From the NCBI GenBank assembly GCA_017643585.1, contig JAEPND010000016.1, forward strand, positions 1-57,746: 57,746 bases of DNA. The letters are read 5' to 3'. The stretch is from Maricaulis sp. (GTDB lineage Bacteria; Pseudomonadota; Alphaproteobacteria; Caulobacterales; Maricaulaceae). Both the position numbers and the translations under genes were made by a program. Of the stretch, positions 41,322 through 50,222 are shown piece by piece. The notes below the pieces were generated by a model. The model did no database searches, was not told the DNA's origin, and saw only the letters and a list, made by a program, of their open reading frames with translations. Every line of letters begins with the position of its first letter. Within the stretch, counting starts at the first letter, position 1.

Positions 41322-41342
41322 TTGTAATGTAGTTGTAATGTA
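41322..41342 (+). promoter_or_regulatory. Perfect 10-bp direct repeat, 11-bp period
   Basis: TTGTAATGTA at 41322-41331 and again at 41333-41342, one base between. A direct repeat with one helical turn spacing is the standard target of OmpR-family regulators, and GTAAT/GTAAN pairs resemble CpxR sites. It lies 44-74 bases before the Do-protease start and likely governs the whole protease/regulator/kinase operon. Confidence 0.65.
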
Positions 41343-41415
41343 AGAGACAGCCAACGGATAACTCTCCGCTGGCAATGATGCGTCCATGTTCGAAAAAGAA
41401 GGGTCTTTCTTTCTC

Positions 41416-42924
41416 ATGAAGTCTGTAAAACGTCTTGGAATTCTCGGTGGTGTCTCCCTGGCTGTGCTCAGCATGGCTGCAGCAGGTCTGGCTGTAGACT
41501 CGTTTGGCGCCTCCGCGCATGCGCAACAATCCCAGCCGCCTTTCGCTTCGGCGGTTCCGGCCGGTGCGCCGATGTCCTTTGCAGATCTGATCGAAAGCGT
41601 TAGCCCCTCCGTTGTGACCATACAGGCCAGTGCCTCTGTCGAGGATCTGGAGCTTGATGGTGCTGAAGGTGAGGGCATCCCCCCGCAATTCCGCGAGTGG
41701 CTGGAGCGCCAGTTCGGCGGCCAGGGCCCTGCGCAGCCGGCGCCGCGTCCGCGCCAGTCGCTGGGCTCGGGTTTCTTCATCTCTGCCGATGGCCTGGTCG
41801 TGACCAATAATCACGTCGTGGCCGGCGCGACAGAAATCGAGATCGGTACGTCCGACGGCGAAACCTATTCCGCTCGCATTATCGGGCTGGACCCGCAGAC
41901 GGACCTCGCCCTGCTCAAGGTCGATGAGGAGGTTGAGTTTCCCTATGTGACGCTGGATCGTGACCCGGAATACCGGGTGGGTGACTGGGTCGTTGCCGTG
42001 GGCAATCCCTTTGGTTTGGGCGGAACGGCGACTGCCGGCATCATTTCCGCGACCGGCCGGGAAATCGGCAACTCGACCTATAATGATTTCATGCAGATCG
42101 ATGCGCCGATCAATCGCGGCAATTCCGGTGGTCCGACCTTTGATCTCAACGGCAATGTCGTGGGTGTGAACTCCCAGATCTTCTCGCCGACCGGTGGCAA
42201 TGTCGGCATCGGTTTTGCCATCCCGTCCGACGTGGCGTCGCGCATTATCGACCAGCTTCGAGAAGATGGTCGTGTGTCTCGTGGCTGGCTGGGTGTGCAG
42301 ATCCAGAATGTGACCGAGGACATTGCCGCCGCCATGGGTATCGAGGGCCGCACCGGTGCGATCGTCAGCTCCATTGTCGCTGGCGGACCGGCCGATGAAG
42401 GCGGTTTCGAGCGCGAGGATGTCATCCTTGAAGTTGAAGGAAATGAAGTTGAAAGCTCCCGCGATCTGACTCGCCAGATCGGCGATATCGCCGCGGGCGA
42501 GCGCGTCCGCTTCACCATCTGGCGCGATGGTCGCGAACAGACCCTGCGTGTTCGCCTCGGTGATCGCCCGAGCGAAAATGATCTCAACGAGATGCCGAGC
42601 ACGGAAGAGGAGGCTGTCGAGGTCTCCCGCTATTTCGGCATGAGCCTGACCCCGCTGACAGACGAAGTCCGTGAAGCACGGGGCATTTCAGCCGGGTCTG
42701 ACGGTCTGGTCGTGGAAGATGTCGAAACCGGAAGTGAAGCCGCTGAAAAGGGTTTCTCGCGCGGTGATGTGATCCTGGAAGCCGGTGGTCAGGCCCTCAG
42801 TGGCACAGACACTCTGGCCGCTGTGATCGCCGAAGCCCGTCAAGATGGCCGTTCGGCCATCCTGCTCCTGGTCGAGGGACGTGGCGGACAACGCTATTCG
42901 GCACTTCAGCTCGAAGACGAATAA
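41416..42924 (+). CDS. Do-type (DegP/HtrA family) periplasmic serine protease
   Basis: A protein of about 502 residues with a signal peptide (MKSVKRLGILGGVSLAVLSMAAAGLA), a trypsin-like domain and two PDZ domains. The triad is His133 in VTNNHVVAGAT, Asp163 in PQTDLALLK and Ser237 in NRGNSGGPT. The first PDZ reads RGWLGVQIQNV, the second GLVVEDVETGSEAAEKGF. It degrades or refolds misfolded envelope proteins. ATG 41386 is in frame, but 41416 gives a cleaner signal peptide. A regulator gene follows after 23 bp, like the degP/cpx arrangement of other bacteria. Confidence 0.92.
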   Translation: MKSVKRLGILGGVSLAVLSMAAAGLAVDSFGASAHAQQSQPPFASAVPAGAPMSFADLIESVSPSVVTIQASASVEDLELDGAEGEGIPPQFREWLERQFGGQGPAQPAPRPRQSLGSGFFISADGLVVTNNHVVAGATEIEIGTSDGETYSARIIGLDPQTDLALLKVDEEVEFPYVTLDRDPEYRVGDWVVAVGNPFGLGGTATAGIISATGREIGNSTYNDFMQIDAPINRGNSGGPTFDLNGNVVGVNSQIFSPTGGNVGIGFAIPSDVASRIIDQLREDGRVSRGWLGVQIQNVTEDIAAAMGIEGRTGAIVSSIVAGGPADEGGFEREDVILEVEGNEVESSRDLTRQIGDIAAGERVRFTIWRDGREQTLRVRLGDRPSENDLNEMPSTEEEAVEVSRYFGMSLTPLTDEVREARGISAGSDGLVVEDVETGSEAAEKGFSRGDVILEAGGQALSGTDTLAAVIAEARQDGRSAILLLVEGRGGQRYSALQLEDE

Positions 42925-42947
42925 GTACAAGAATAGAGGGACAAGAC

Positions 42948-43619
42948 ATGCGTATTCTTATCGTAGAAGATGACCGCGAAGCGGCGAGCTACATCCGCAA
43001 GGGCATGCGCGAATCCGGCCATGTGGCAGACCATGCCGTTGACGGCGAAGAAGGTCTGGAAATGGCCCGGGCGGCCGAATACGACGTGCTTGTCGTTGAC
43101 CGGATGATGCCGCGCATGGACGGCCTGACCATGGTCGAGACCCTGCGCCAGGACGATGATCATACGCCTGTTCTGATCCTCTCCGCCCTGGGCGAAGTCG
43201 ATGACCGCGTGGAGGGCCTCAAGGCCGGCGGAGATGACTATCTCGTCAAGCCTTACGCCTTCGCCGAGCTGCTGGCTCGCGTTGAGGCCCTGGCCCGCCG
43301 CCGTGACCCGGAAACGGTTCGCACCAAGCTGGTGGTCGGCGATCTGGAAATGGACCTGCTTGCCCGCACGGTAAACCGGGGCGAGGAGGAGATCCTGCTG
43401 CAGCCGCGCGAATTCCGCCTGCTGGAGTTTCTCATGAAGCATTCCGGCCAGGTCGTGACCCGGACCATGCTGCTGGAGAAAGTCTGGGATTATCATTTCG
43501 ACCCCCAGACGAATGTCATCGATGTTCACATCTCCCGCCTGCGCTCCAAGATCGACAAGCCCTTCCCGCGTTCGCTCCTGCATACGGTGCGTGGCGCTGG
43601 CTATCGCCTGCAGGCGTAA
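42948..43619 (+). CDS. OmpR-family response regulator
   Basis: A 223-residue regulator. The receiver domain has Asp51 in VLVVDRMMPRMDG and a Lys in DYLVKPYAFAELLARVEAL. The winged helix has ILLQPREFRLLEFLMKHSGQVVTRTMLLEKVWDYHFDPQ and RLRSKIDKPFPRSLLHTVRGAGYRL. The sequence is in the CusR/CopR-like subgroup. Position within a Do-protease operon points to control of envelope stress, possibly through the direct repeat at 41322-41342. AGAGGGA lies before the ATG. Confidence 0.92.
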   Translation: MRILIVEDDREAASYIRKGMRESGHVADHAVDGEEGLEMARAAEYDVLVVDRMMPRMDGLTMVETLRQDDDHTPVLILSALGEVDDRVEGLKAGGDDYLVKPYAFAELLARVEALARRRDPETVRTKLVVGDLEMDLLARTVNRGEEEILLQPREFRLLEFLMKHSGQVVTRTMLLEKVWDYHFDPQTNVIDVHISRLRSKIDKPFPRSLLHTVRGAGYRLQA

Positions 43620-43625
43620 TCCGCG

Positions 43626-45074
43626 GTGAGCGCGCGTAGTCCAGCATTCCTGCGGACGACAGCCTTCCGGCAGACCATGCTGTCGGCGGCGCTGTTTGCC
43701 CTGTCCAGTTTTCTCATCCTCGCCTTTGTCTATGTGGCCTCGGCGGGGATGATGCTGCGGCGTGCCGATGCCTCGATCAATGAAGAGGTGACGGCGCTTG
43801 AGGCGCGCTTCCAGGCCGGCGGTATCCGGTCGATCAATCGCTATATCCTGCAGCGAACGGTCGGCGGTGGTGCGGACTACCTCTACCTGCTGGTGCATCC
43901 CTCGGGGCGCAGCCTGTCAGGCAATCTCTCGGGTCTGCCCGATGTACAGCCGGATGATGAGGGGCGATTGCAATTCTCCTATCGTCGTCCGGTCGTGGCG
44001 GGGGCCGAGGAAGAGGACGCTGACAAGGATAATCGCGCGGCGCGGGGCCGACTGGTCGAGCTGCCCAGTGGCTATCAGCTCTTTGTCGGACTGGATGTTG
44101 ACGAGGAGAACTCGCTCGTCGGCCGGATGCTCAACACGATTTTTGCGGCCTCTGCCCTGGCCCTGGCGCTGGGGGTCGCCGGCGGCATTTTCATCTCGAG
44201 GCGCTTTGTTGCCCGACTGGATGCCATCAATAATGTGTCGCGAAGCGTCAAGGCCGGGGATCTCACCCGGCGGGCTCCGCGCAATAATACCGGCGACGAG
44301 CTGGACGAGCTGTCCGAGAATTTCAACAATATGCTCGACCGCGTCGAGGCCTTGATGCACCGCATGCGCCATACCGGTGACAGTATCGCCCATGACCTGC
44401 GCACGCCGCTGACCCGCATGCGCAACCGCCTGGACGAGGCCCTGCGCGAAGAGGGGGATCTGGATGCCCGAGAGCAGACGCTCGAGCGCGCTGTCAGTGA
44501 CACCGACGAATTGCTTGGCATTTTCAACTCCATCCTGTCGCTGTCGCGCCTGGAGTCCGGGGAAAGTCGCAAGACGATCAATCGCATGGACCCGGCCGTA
44601 GTCGCCGAGGACCTGGCGGAGACCTATGAATATGTCTGCGAGGATGACGGCCTCGAATTCTCCTTCGAAGTCGAACGCGGCATGGAAGTTTTCGCAGATC
44701 GCGGGCTCTTGCTGCAGGGCCTGGACAACCTGCTGGGCAATGCCGTGAAATACACGCCCGCCGGCGGTGCGGTGACCCTGCGCCTTCGCCGCAACAGCGA
44801 GGGTTGTGCCGAGTTCTCGGTCACCGATACCGGGCCGGGTATCCCCGATGCGGACCGGGAGCGTGTGACTCAGCGTTTCGTGCGCCTGGACAATTCGAGA
44901 ACCCTGCCGGGCTCGGGGCTTGGCCTGTCACTGGTCCAGGCCATTGTAGATGTCCATAACGGCAAGTTCGACCTGGGCGAGGGCCCTGGACATGTCGCCG
45001 GCGGACACGGTCCCGGACTTCGCGCGTCCATGTGTTTCCCGCTCGCACCTGCACCACAAGATGAAGGGGTTTAA
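43626..45074 (+). CDS. Membrane sensor histidine kinase
   Basis: A 482-residue kinase with two membrane segments (MLSAALFALSSFLILAFVYVAS and IFAASALALALGVAGGIFIS), a periplasmic loop, a HAMP domain (RLDAINNVSRSVKAGDLTRR) and a HisKA/HATPase core. The phosphoacceptor is His256 in DSIAHDLRTPLTRMRNRL. ATPase motifs are NLLGNAVKYTP, TDTGPGI and GSGLGLSL. It starts at GTG, 6 bp after the regulator stop, and pairs with it. The next gene, glnE, is 30 bp away. Confidence 0.9.
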   Translation: MSARSPAFLRTTAFRQTMLSAALFALSSFLILAFVYVASAGMMLRRADASINEEVTALEARFQAGGIRSINRYILQRTVGGGADYLYLLVHPSGRSLSGNLSGLPDVQPDDEGRLQFSYRRPVVAGAEEEDADKDNRAARGRLVELPSGYQLFVGLDVDEENSLVGRMLNTIFAASALALALGVAGGIFISRRFVARLDAINNVSRSVKAGDLTRRAPRNNTGDELDELSENFNNMLDRVEALMHRMRHTGDSIAHDLRTPLTRMRNRLDEALREEGDLDAREQTLERAVSDTDELLGIFNSILSLSRLESGESRKTINRMDPAVVAEDLAETYEYVCEDDGLEFSFEVERGMEVFADRGLLLQGLDNLLGNAVKYTPAGGAVTLRLRRNSEGCAEFSVTDTGPGIPDADRERVTQRFVRLDNSRTLPGSGLGLSLVQAIVDVHNGKFDLGEGPGHVAGGHGPGLRASMCFPLAPAPQDEGV

Positions 45075-45104
45075 GACTCAGTGAGAAGCGTTCAGTTTGG
45101 CGGG

Positions 45105-47975
45105 ATGTCGAACACGCGCGCACTTCTTTCTGACTGCACGGCCTTGCCGGCTCCCGATCCGGAGCCGGGCCAGCGCTGTTTCGCGGAATTGCCGGCGGAC
45201 ATCCGTGAGCGCCTGCATCCGCACGAGGCTTTCCTGGTAAGCGTGTTCAGCTGTGCGCCCTATCTGGCCCGGCTGGCACAACGCTATCCCGACGTCCTGC
45301 GCGCGGCCGGGCAAGACGTCTTCAGCAGCCTGTTGTCCAAGCAATGTGCAGCTCTGGCCAGGGCCGGAGAGAACGCGGCGGACGTCGCCACGCTTGATCA
45401 GCAGATCCGCCAGCTCAAGGCGGCCATGCACCTGACGGTGGGGCTGGCAGACCTGGGTGGTGTTCTCGACGTGGTGGAGGTCACGGCCGCAGTGACCGAT
45501 TTCGCCGATGCAGCGGTGCAGGCTGTCCTGCACGCCCATGTCCGCTTCGCTGCGCAGCAGGGGCGGTGCTTCCCCGTGGACGATCCCGCCAATCCCCTGC
45601 CGGGCCTTGTCATCTTCGCCCTGGGCAAGATGGGCACGCGTGAGCTCAACTATTCCTCTGACATTGATCTGGTGGTGTTTTACGACGCTGAAGGCCTGCG
45701 CCTGCCCGAGACCGAGGAGCCGCGTAAACGCCTGCCGCGCCTGGTCCAGGCCATCGTCAAAAGTCTCAATGACATCACGGCAGATGGCTATGTGTTCCGG
45801 ACCGATCTGCGGCTGCGGCCCGACCCCGGTGCGACCCCCGTCATCATCTCCACGGATGCGGCGCTCAACTATTACGAAGCCATGGGCCTGACCTGGGAGC
45901 GTGCGGCCTGGATAAAGGCCCGACCCTGCGCCGGGGACCGGCAGGCGGCGGAACAATTCCTCTCGTATTTGCAGCCCTTTATCTGGCGGCGGGCGCTGGA
46001 CTACGCGGCGATCGACGATATCCGCAGCCTGGCGACACAGATCCAGACGGTGGGGCGGCGGGCTGAGATCCTGCCGGCCGGGCATGATCTGAAACTGGGG
46101 CGCGGCGGAATTCGCGAAATCGAGTTCTTTGCCCAGATCCCGCAACTGGTCTTTGGTGGGCGCAACAAGGCCGTCCGCGTCCCCGGCACACTGGCCGCGC
46201 TTGACCGGCTGGCCGACGAGCTTGCGATTGAATCAGGCACAGCGGTCGCTCTCAGCCAGAATTACCGGCGGCTTCGGGCCTGGGAACATCGGGTGCAAAT
46301 GCGCCAGGACGAGGCCACGCAGGTTCTGCCAGCCCGTGACGAGGACCGGCAGCAAGTGGCAATTATGGCCGGGTTTGACAGCCTGGCGGAGTTCGATCAG
46401 GCGGTTGAAGCCGTCCTGCGGCAGGTCCACGGCTATTTCTCCGACCAGTTCGAAGCGGATATCCCGCTATCCTCGCGCGCGGGCAGCCTGGTGCTGACAG
46501 GCGTTGAGCCAGAGCCCGATACTCTGGCGACACTGAGCGAGCTGGGGTTCCAGCGCCCGGAATTGACCTGGCGACAGCTCAACGCCTGGGGTGCGGGCCG
46601 GGCGCGGGCGGTCCGCTCGACCCGGGCGCGTTCCCTGTTTGCCAAGCTGGCTCCGAAACTGGTCGACATGATCGCCGAGACGGGCGAGGCGGATGATGCG
46701 TTTGCACGTTTCGCCTCGTTTTTCGAAAACCTGCCGATGGGGGTTCAACCGCTTTCCCTGTTGATGAATGAGCCGGAACTGGCGGGCGACCTGATCGGCA
46801 TTATCACCACGGCTCCGAAAATGGCGACAGAGCTGGCGCGGCGTCCCAATCTTCTCGACACCATGCTGGACCAGCGTTTCTCCATTCCGCTTGACCAGGA
46901 TCCACCCGGGGGCGCGCTGGATTTGCTGGCGCGCGAAATCGGCCCGGATGCCTATTACGAGACAGCGCTGAACACGACCCGGCGGGTCCTGCGCGAGCAG
47001 AAATTCCGCATCGGCAGCCAGATCCTGCGTGGCAGTATCGGCGGACAGACCGCCGGTGCAGCGTTTTCCGACCTGGCGGATGCGGCGATCGAGACCCTGT
47101 CGCTTGCCGCGCAGGCAGAGACTGAGCGCAAATATGGCGACATGCCCGGACGTTTCGCCGTGCTGGGCATGGGCAAGCTTGGCGGCCGCGAACTCGCCGC
47201 GGACAGCGATCTGGACATCACCATTATCTATGACGGTGACGAGATGACCCAGACCTGGTTCTCGCGGTTTACCCAGAGGCTCGTCAGCGCCCTGTCCGTA
47301 CCGACCGAGGAGGGCGAGCTCTACGAGATCGACATGCAGCTGAGACCGTCGGGCAACTCCGGCCCGGTGGCGGTGCGCTTCTCGCGGCTCGAGCCCTATT
47401 ACCGCGAGGAAGCGTGGACCTGGGAGATGATGGCCCTGACCCGGGCCCGAACCGTCGCCGGCGATACCACCCTGTGTGCGCAACTGGACGAAACGATTGA
47501 GACCCTGCTGTTGCAGCCGCGCGATGCGGCCAAGGTCCTCAATGATGCCGCCGATATGCGTGTGCGCCTGGAAGAGGCCAAGCCCGCCCGGAATGGCTGG
47601 GACATAAAGGCCAGGCCCGGCGGGATCCAGGATATCGAGTTTATCGCCCAGGCCCTGCAACTGGTGCACGCCGCCCGGCTTGGCAGTGTCCGCCAGTCAA
47701 CAACAGCCGCGCTCGCTGCGCTTGGCCATGCCGGCCTGCTCAGCGTTGACGAGGCGCGCTTCCTGATCGAGACCCTGAAACAGCATCTGGGTATCCTGCA
47801 GCTTCTGCGAACCACTCATGGCAGTGGTTTCACACCGGAACGGGCCAGCCAGGCTTGCCAGCTGGGCATTGCGAGGTCGGCTGGGCAGCCAAGCCTCGCC
47901 GCCCTGGAAGCGGATCTGGACCGGCGCTGTGCACGTGTGCGCGAGCTTTTCCATGGCCATGTGCGAGAAATCTGA
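45105..47975 (+). CDS. glnE: Glutamine synthetase adenylyltransferase/deadenylase
   Basis: A 956-residue bifunctional GlnE with two tandem nucleotidyltransferase halves. The N-terminal deadenylase half has LGKMGTRELNYSSDIDLVVFYD; the C-terminal adenylylase half has GMGKLGGRELAADSDLDITIIYDGD. Both keep the G[GK]xE..SDxD metal-binding motif. GRGGIREIEFFAQ and ARPGGIQDIEFIAQ follow in each half. It modifies glutamine synthetase in response to PII, controlling nitrogen assimilation. GTG 45081 is an alternative start. It appears to be the distal gene of the Do-protease operon. Confidence 0.95.
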   Translation: MSNTRALLSDCTALPAPDPEPGQRCFAELPADIRERLHPHEAFLVSVFSCAPYLARLAQRYPDVLRAAGQDVFSSLLSKQCAALARAGENAADVATLDQQIRQLKAAMHLTVGLADLGGVLDVVEVTAAVTDFADAAVQAVLHAHVRFAAQQGRCFPVDDPANPLPGLVIFALGKMGTRELNYSSDIDLVVFYDAEGLRLPETEEPRKRLPRLVQAIVKSLNDITADGYVFRTDLRLRPDPGATPVIISTDAALNYYEAMGLTWERAAWIKARPCAGDRQAAEQFLSYLQPFIWRRALDYAAIDDIRSLATQIQTVGRRAEILPAGHDLKLGRGGIREIEFFAQIPQLVFGGRNKAVRVPGTLAALDRLADELAIESGTAVALSQNYRRLRAWEHRVQMRQDEATQVLPARDEDRQQVAIMAGFDSLAEFDQAVEAVLRQVHGYFSDQFEADIPLSSRAGSLVLTGVEPEPDTLATLSELGFQRPELTWRQLNAWGAGRARAVRSTRARSLFAKLAPKLVDMIAETGEADDAFARFASFFENLPMGVQPLSLLMNEPELAGDLIGIITTAPKMATELARRPNLLDTMLDQRFSIPLDQDPPGGALDLLAREIGPDAYYETALNTTRRVLREQKFRIGSQILRGSIGGQTAGAAFSDLADAAIETLSLAAQAETERKYGDMPGRFAVLGMGKLGGRELAADSDLDITIIYDGDEMTQTWFSRFTQRLVSALSVPTEEGELYEIDMQLRPSGNSGPVAVRFSRLEPYYREEAWTWEMMALTRARTVAGDTTLCAQLDETIETLLLQPRDAAKVLNDAADMRVRLEEAKPARNGWDIKARPGGIQDIEFIAQALQLVHAARLGSVRQSTTAALAALGHAGLLSVDEARFLIETLKQHLGILQLLRTTHGSGFTPERASQACQLGIARSAGQPSLAALEADLDRRCARVRELFHGHVREI

Positions 47976-48048
47976 CCCGGCGCGACGGATTTCCTGACGA
48001 CCTGCGTTGAACTCACATGCGAGGTCAAACTGACAAGGAAGAAAGTCA

Positions 48049-48597
48049 ATGAAACGCTCGAAAATGGTCATTTTGCTGTGTAGTACCGCGGTGATGATCA
48101 CTGGTGCTGTGGCCGAGGCCCAGCGCGGACCGCGTGGCGGTCAGGGGCATGACGGCATGCGCGGCGGTGCGGCCCGGACCGTCATGATGATGCGGGCCTC
48201 CGATGCCAATGGTGACAACACCATCACGCGTGAGGAAGTCGCTGAATTACAGTCTGAAATGTTCGCCTGGATGGACCGCAATGCGGATGGATATCTGGAC
48301 GAGGAAGACATGTCCCCCATGAACCGTCGTCTGCGTGAAATGCGCGAGCGGGACGGCGGCGACGATCGTGAACGTCCGCGTCGTCGCGGTCGCCGCGGTG
48401 GGCCGGACGGTGGCCCGGACGGGCATCGCCGCGCCGATGCAAACGGGGATGGTCGTGTCTCCCGCGAGGAGTTCATGAGTGTCGAACATCGCTGGTTCGA
48501 GCGGCTGGACACCGATGAAAACGGTGCCATCACGCCGGAAGAGCTGGACGCCGCTGCGGAACGCCGTGAAAATCGGCGCTTCTGGTGGCGTGACTGA
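48049..48597 (+). CDS. Exported protein with four EF-hand motifs
   Basis: A 182-residue exported protein. A signal peptide (MVILLCSTAVMITGAVAEA) precedes four EF-hand loops: DANGDNTITREE, DRNADGYLDEED, DANGDGRVSREE and DTDENGAITPEE, two pairs separated by an Arg/Gly-rich linker (RERPRRRGRRGGPDGG). All loops keep Asp or Asn at positions 1, 3 and 5 and Glu or Asp at 12, so calcium binding in the periplasm is expected. AAGGAAG lies before the ATG. It heads a group that continues with an ECF sigma factor and its likely antagonist. Confidence 0.85.
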   Translation: MKRSKMVILLCSTAVMITGAVAEAQRGPRGGQGHDGMRGGAARTVMMMRASDANGDNTITREEVAELQSEMFAWMDRNADGYLDEEDMSPMNRRLREMRERDGGDDRERPRRRGRRGGPDGGPDGHRRADANGDGRVSREEFMSVEHRWFERLDTDENGAITPEELDAAAERRENRRFWWRD

Positions 48598-48640
48598 TAC
48601 GTCGCTGATGTTGGACGGGCGCGGAAGGATTGCTGCAGAC

Positions 48641-49276
48641 ATGACCCTCAAGGGCCGGCCGGCCTTCCGCGTAATCTCGTCAAATGGTCCCGTGGCCGAC
48701 GACGTGCTCATCGAGCGCGTCGGCCGCGGAGACCGTGAGGCTGCGCGTCTCTTGATGGAGCGCATGCTGCCCAAGATCCTGGGCCTGGCCCAGCGGATGC
48801 TGAAAGACCCGCTCGAAGCGGAAGACGTCGCCCAGGAGACCTTCATTCGGGTCTGGAAGGCGGCGGACCGGTTCGAAAAGGGGCGCGCCCAGGTGTCGAC
48901 CTGGATCAGCCGGATCGCCATCAATCTGTGTTACGACCGGCTGCGCAAGCGTCGTGAAGTGCTGACGGATGAAGTGCCCGAGCGGGCCGACGAGGGCATC
49001 AGTCAGGAAACAGCCATGGTACGCGATGAAAGCGCCAACCGGATTGTCGACGCGGTGAACAAGCTGCCTGAGCGCCAGCGTATGGCCATGGAGCTCGTTC
49101 ACTTCCAGGAAATGAGTAATATCAAGGCTGCAGAGATTATGTCAGTGAGTGTAGATGCGCTTGAATCCCTGTTGGCCCGAGGCCGGCGCAAGCTTAAATC
49201 CCTGCTCATGCAGGACGCCGGAGACCTGATCAGCGCCTATGAGGGTGAACGTCAGGCACACGAGGAGTTGGACTGA
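48641..49276 (+). CDS. ECF sigma factor (sigma-70 family)
   Basis: An alternative sigma factor of about 211 residues. Region 2 contains LLMERMLPKILGLAQRMLKDPLEAEDVAQETFIRVWKAADRF and the tail RAQVSTWISRIAINLCYDRLRKRRE. Region 4 follows: VNKLPERQRMAMELVHFQEMSNIKAAEIMSVSVDALESLLARGRRKLKSLL. ECF factors are held inactive by a membrane partner and released by envelope signals; the next gene is probably that partner. ATG 48608 is an equally possible start. The stop codon overlaps the ATG of the next gene. Confidence 0.9.
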   Translation: MTLKGRPAFRVISSNGPVADDVLIERVGRGDREAARLLMERMLPKILGLAQRMLKDPLEAEDVAQETFIRVWKAADRFEKGRAQVSTWISRIAINLCYDRLRKRREVLTDEVPERADEGISQETAMVRDESANRIVDAVNKLPERQRMAMELVHFQEMSNIKAAEIMSVSVDALESLLARGRRKLKSLLMQDAGDLISAYEGERQAHEELD

Positions 49277-49677
49277 TGACAGAGGACAGGGTGATTGCCA
49301 TCCTCAACGCCTATGGCGCGGACCCGGCCCGTTGGCCGCAGGACGAGCGCGCGGGCGTGCAGGCTTTCCTGGATCTGCACCCGGAACTGATGGCCGAGGT
49401 CGATCTGGAGGCCGAGCTGGATGCGCTTCTGGCCATGCCGGATCCGCAACCGAGTGAATTGCTGCAGCATCGCATCCTGCGGGCGATGCCCGCACCGGTA
49501 CAGCAATGGGGCTGGAAAGCGCCGATTGCCGCTGCCATTGCGCTTGTAGTCGGCGTTACGGTGGGATTTGCCGGCGGGTATGTCTCGCCCGCTCAACAGG
49601 ATGTCGAGAGCATCTACGCCGATGCTTATGAGAGCCTGGGTGAAGATTGGGTCGATTGGCTCGGAGAAGAGACGTGA
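49276..49677 (+). CDS. Probable membrane anti-sigma factor
   Basis: A 133-residue protein with one membrane segment (WKAPIAAAIALVVGVTVGFAGGYV) at about residues 75-98. The N-terminal cytoplasmic part includes AYGADPARWPQDERAGVQAFLDLHPEL, of a kind seen in alphaproteobacterial anti-sigma proteins. No ZAS zinc motif (HxxxCxxC) is present. The ATG overlaps the sigma factor stop, and its own stop overlaps the next start. Its place next to an ECF gene is the main basis for the call. Confidence 0.65.
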   Translation: MTEDRVIAILNAYGADPARWPQDERAGVQAFLDLHPELMAEVDLEAELDALLAMPDPQPSELLQHRILRAMPAPVQQWGWKAPIAAAIALVVGVTVGFAGGYVSPAQQDVESIYADAYESLGEDWVDWLGEET

Positions 49678-50210
49678 GATCAAGCACGCCCTGGATCATT
49701 GCCTTGCTTGTCTCCGTTCTGGCGAACGGGGCGATGATCGGTTTTGTGCTGCAGCGTGAAGTCGCGCCTGCCCCGCCAACCGAGCGTGAAGCCCGACTGC
49801 AATTGCGCGGAGCCGGAGGGCCCGGAAGATTCGATGTTCGCGGTTTCATCGACGCCTTGCCCGAAGCCCAGCGCGCTGATCTGCGCGAGCGGATGGAAGC
49901 GGAAATGGGCATTATGCGCGGCCTGATGCGCGAGGCCCGAGATGCGCGGATCGAAGCTGCGGAAATCCTGCTTGAAGAGCCTTTTGATGCTGCGGCCGTG
50001 CAGGCGGCGCTGGAACGTCGGCGGGTCACGCGCGCTGCGATCGAAGCCCATATCGAGCAGGTCATTGTCGAGATTGCTGCAGATCTGGATCCGCAAACGC
50101 GCGAGCAGGTCCTGCGAGAGGCACGGCGAGGGCCGCCACGTGGCGAACGTCGCGGGCCACCGCGTTTCGACCGCCGCGGCCCACCGCCAGAGCGTCGCCG
50201 CGATAACTAG
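49674..50210 (+). CDS. CpxP/ZraP-like periplasmic metal-sensor-type protein
   Basis: A 178-residue protein with an N-terminal membrane anchor (WIIALLVSVLANGAMIGFVL) and a helical periplasmic part (IDALPEAQRADLRERMEAEMGIMRGLMREARDARIEAAEILLEEPFDAAAVQAAL) typical of heavy-metal sensor/CpxP-like proteins. The C-terminal 35 residues are a Pro/Arg-rich tail (RRGPPRGERRGPPRFDRRGPP). GTG 49674 is the start, overlapping the anti-sigma stop. It may monitor periplasmic conditions for the ECF switch. Confidence 0.75.
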   Translation: MRSSTPWIIALLVSVLANGAMIGFVLQREVAPAPPTEREARLQLRGAGGPGRFDVRGFIDALPEAQRADLRERMEAEMGIMRGLMREARDARIEAAEILLEEPFDAAAVQAALERRRVTRAAIEAHIEQVIVEIAADLDPQTREQVLREARRGPPRGERRGPPRFDRRGPPPERRRDN

Positions 50211-50222
50211 TCCAGGCGGCGT

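Noticed and set aside
47976-48048. ECF-type promoter (GAAC ... GTC) before the EF-hand gene
   Set aside because: GAAC and GTC are present but about 12 bases apart, too close for a normal ECF promoter.
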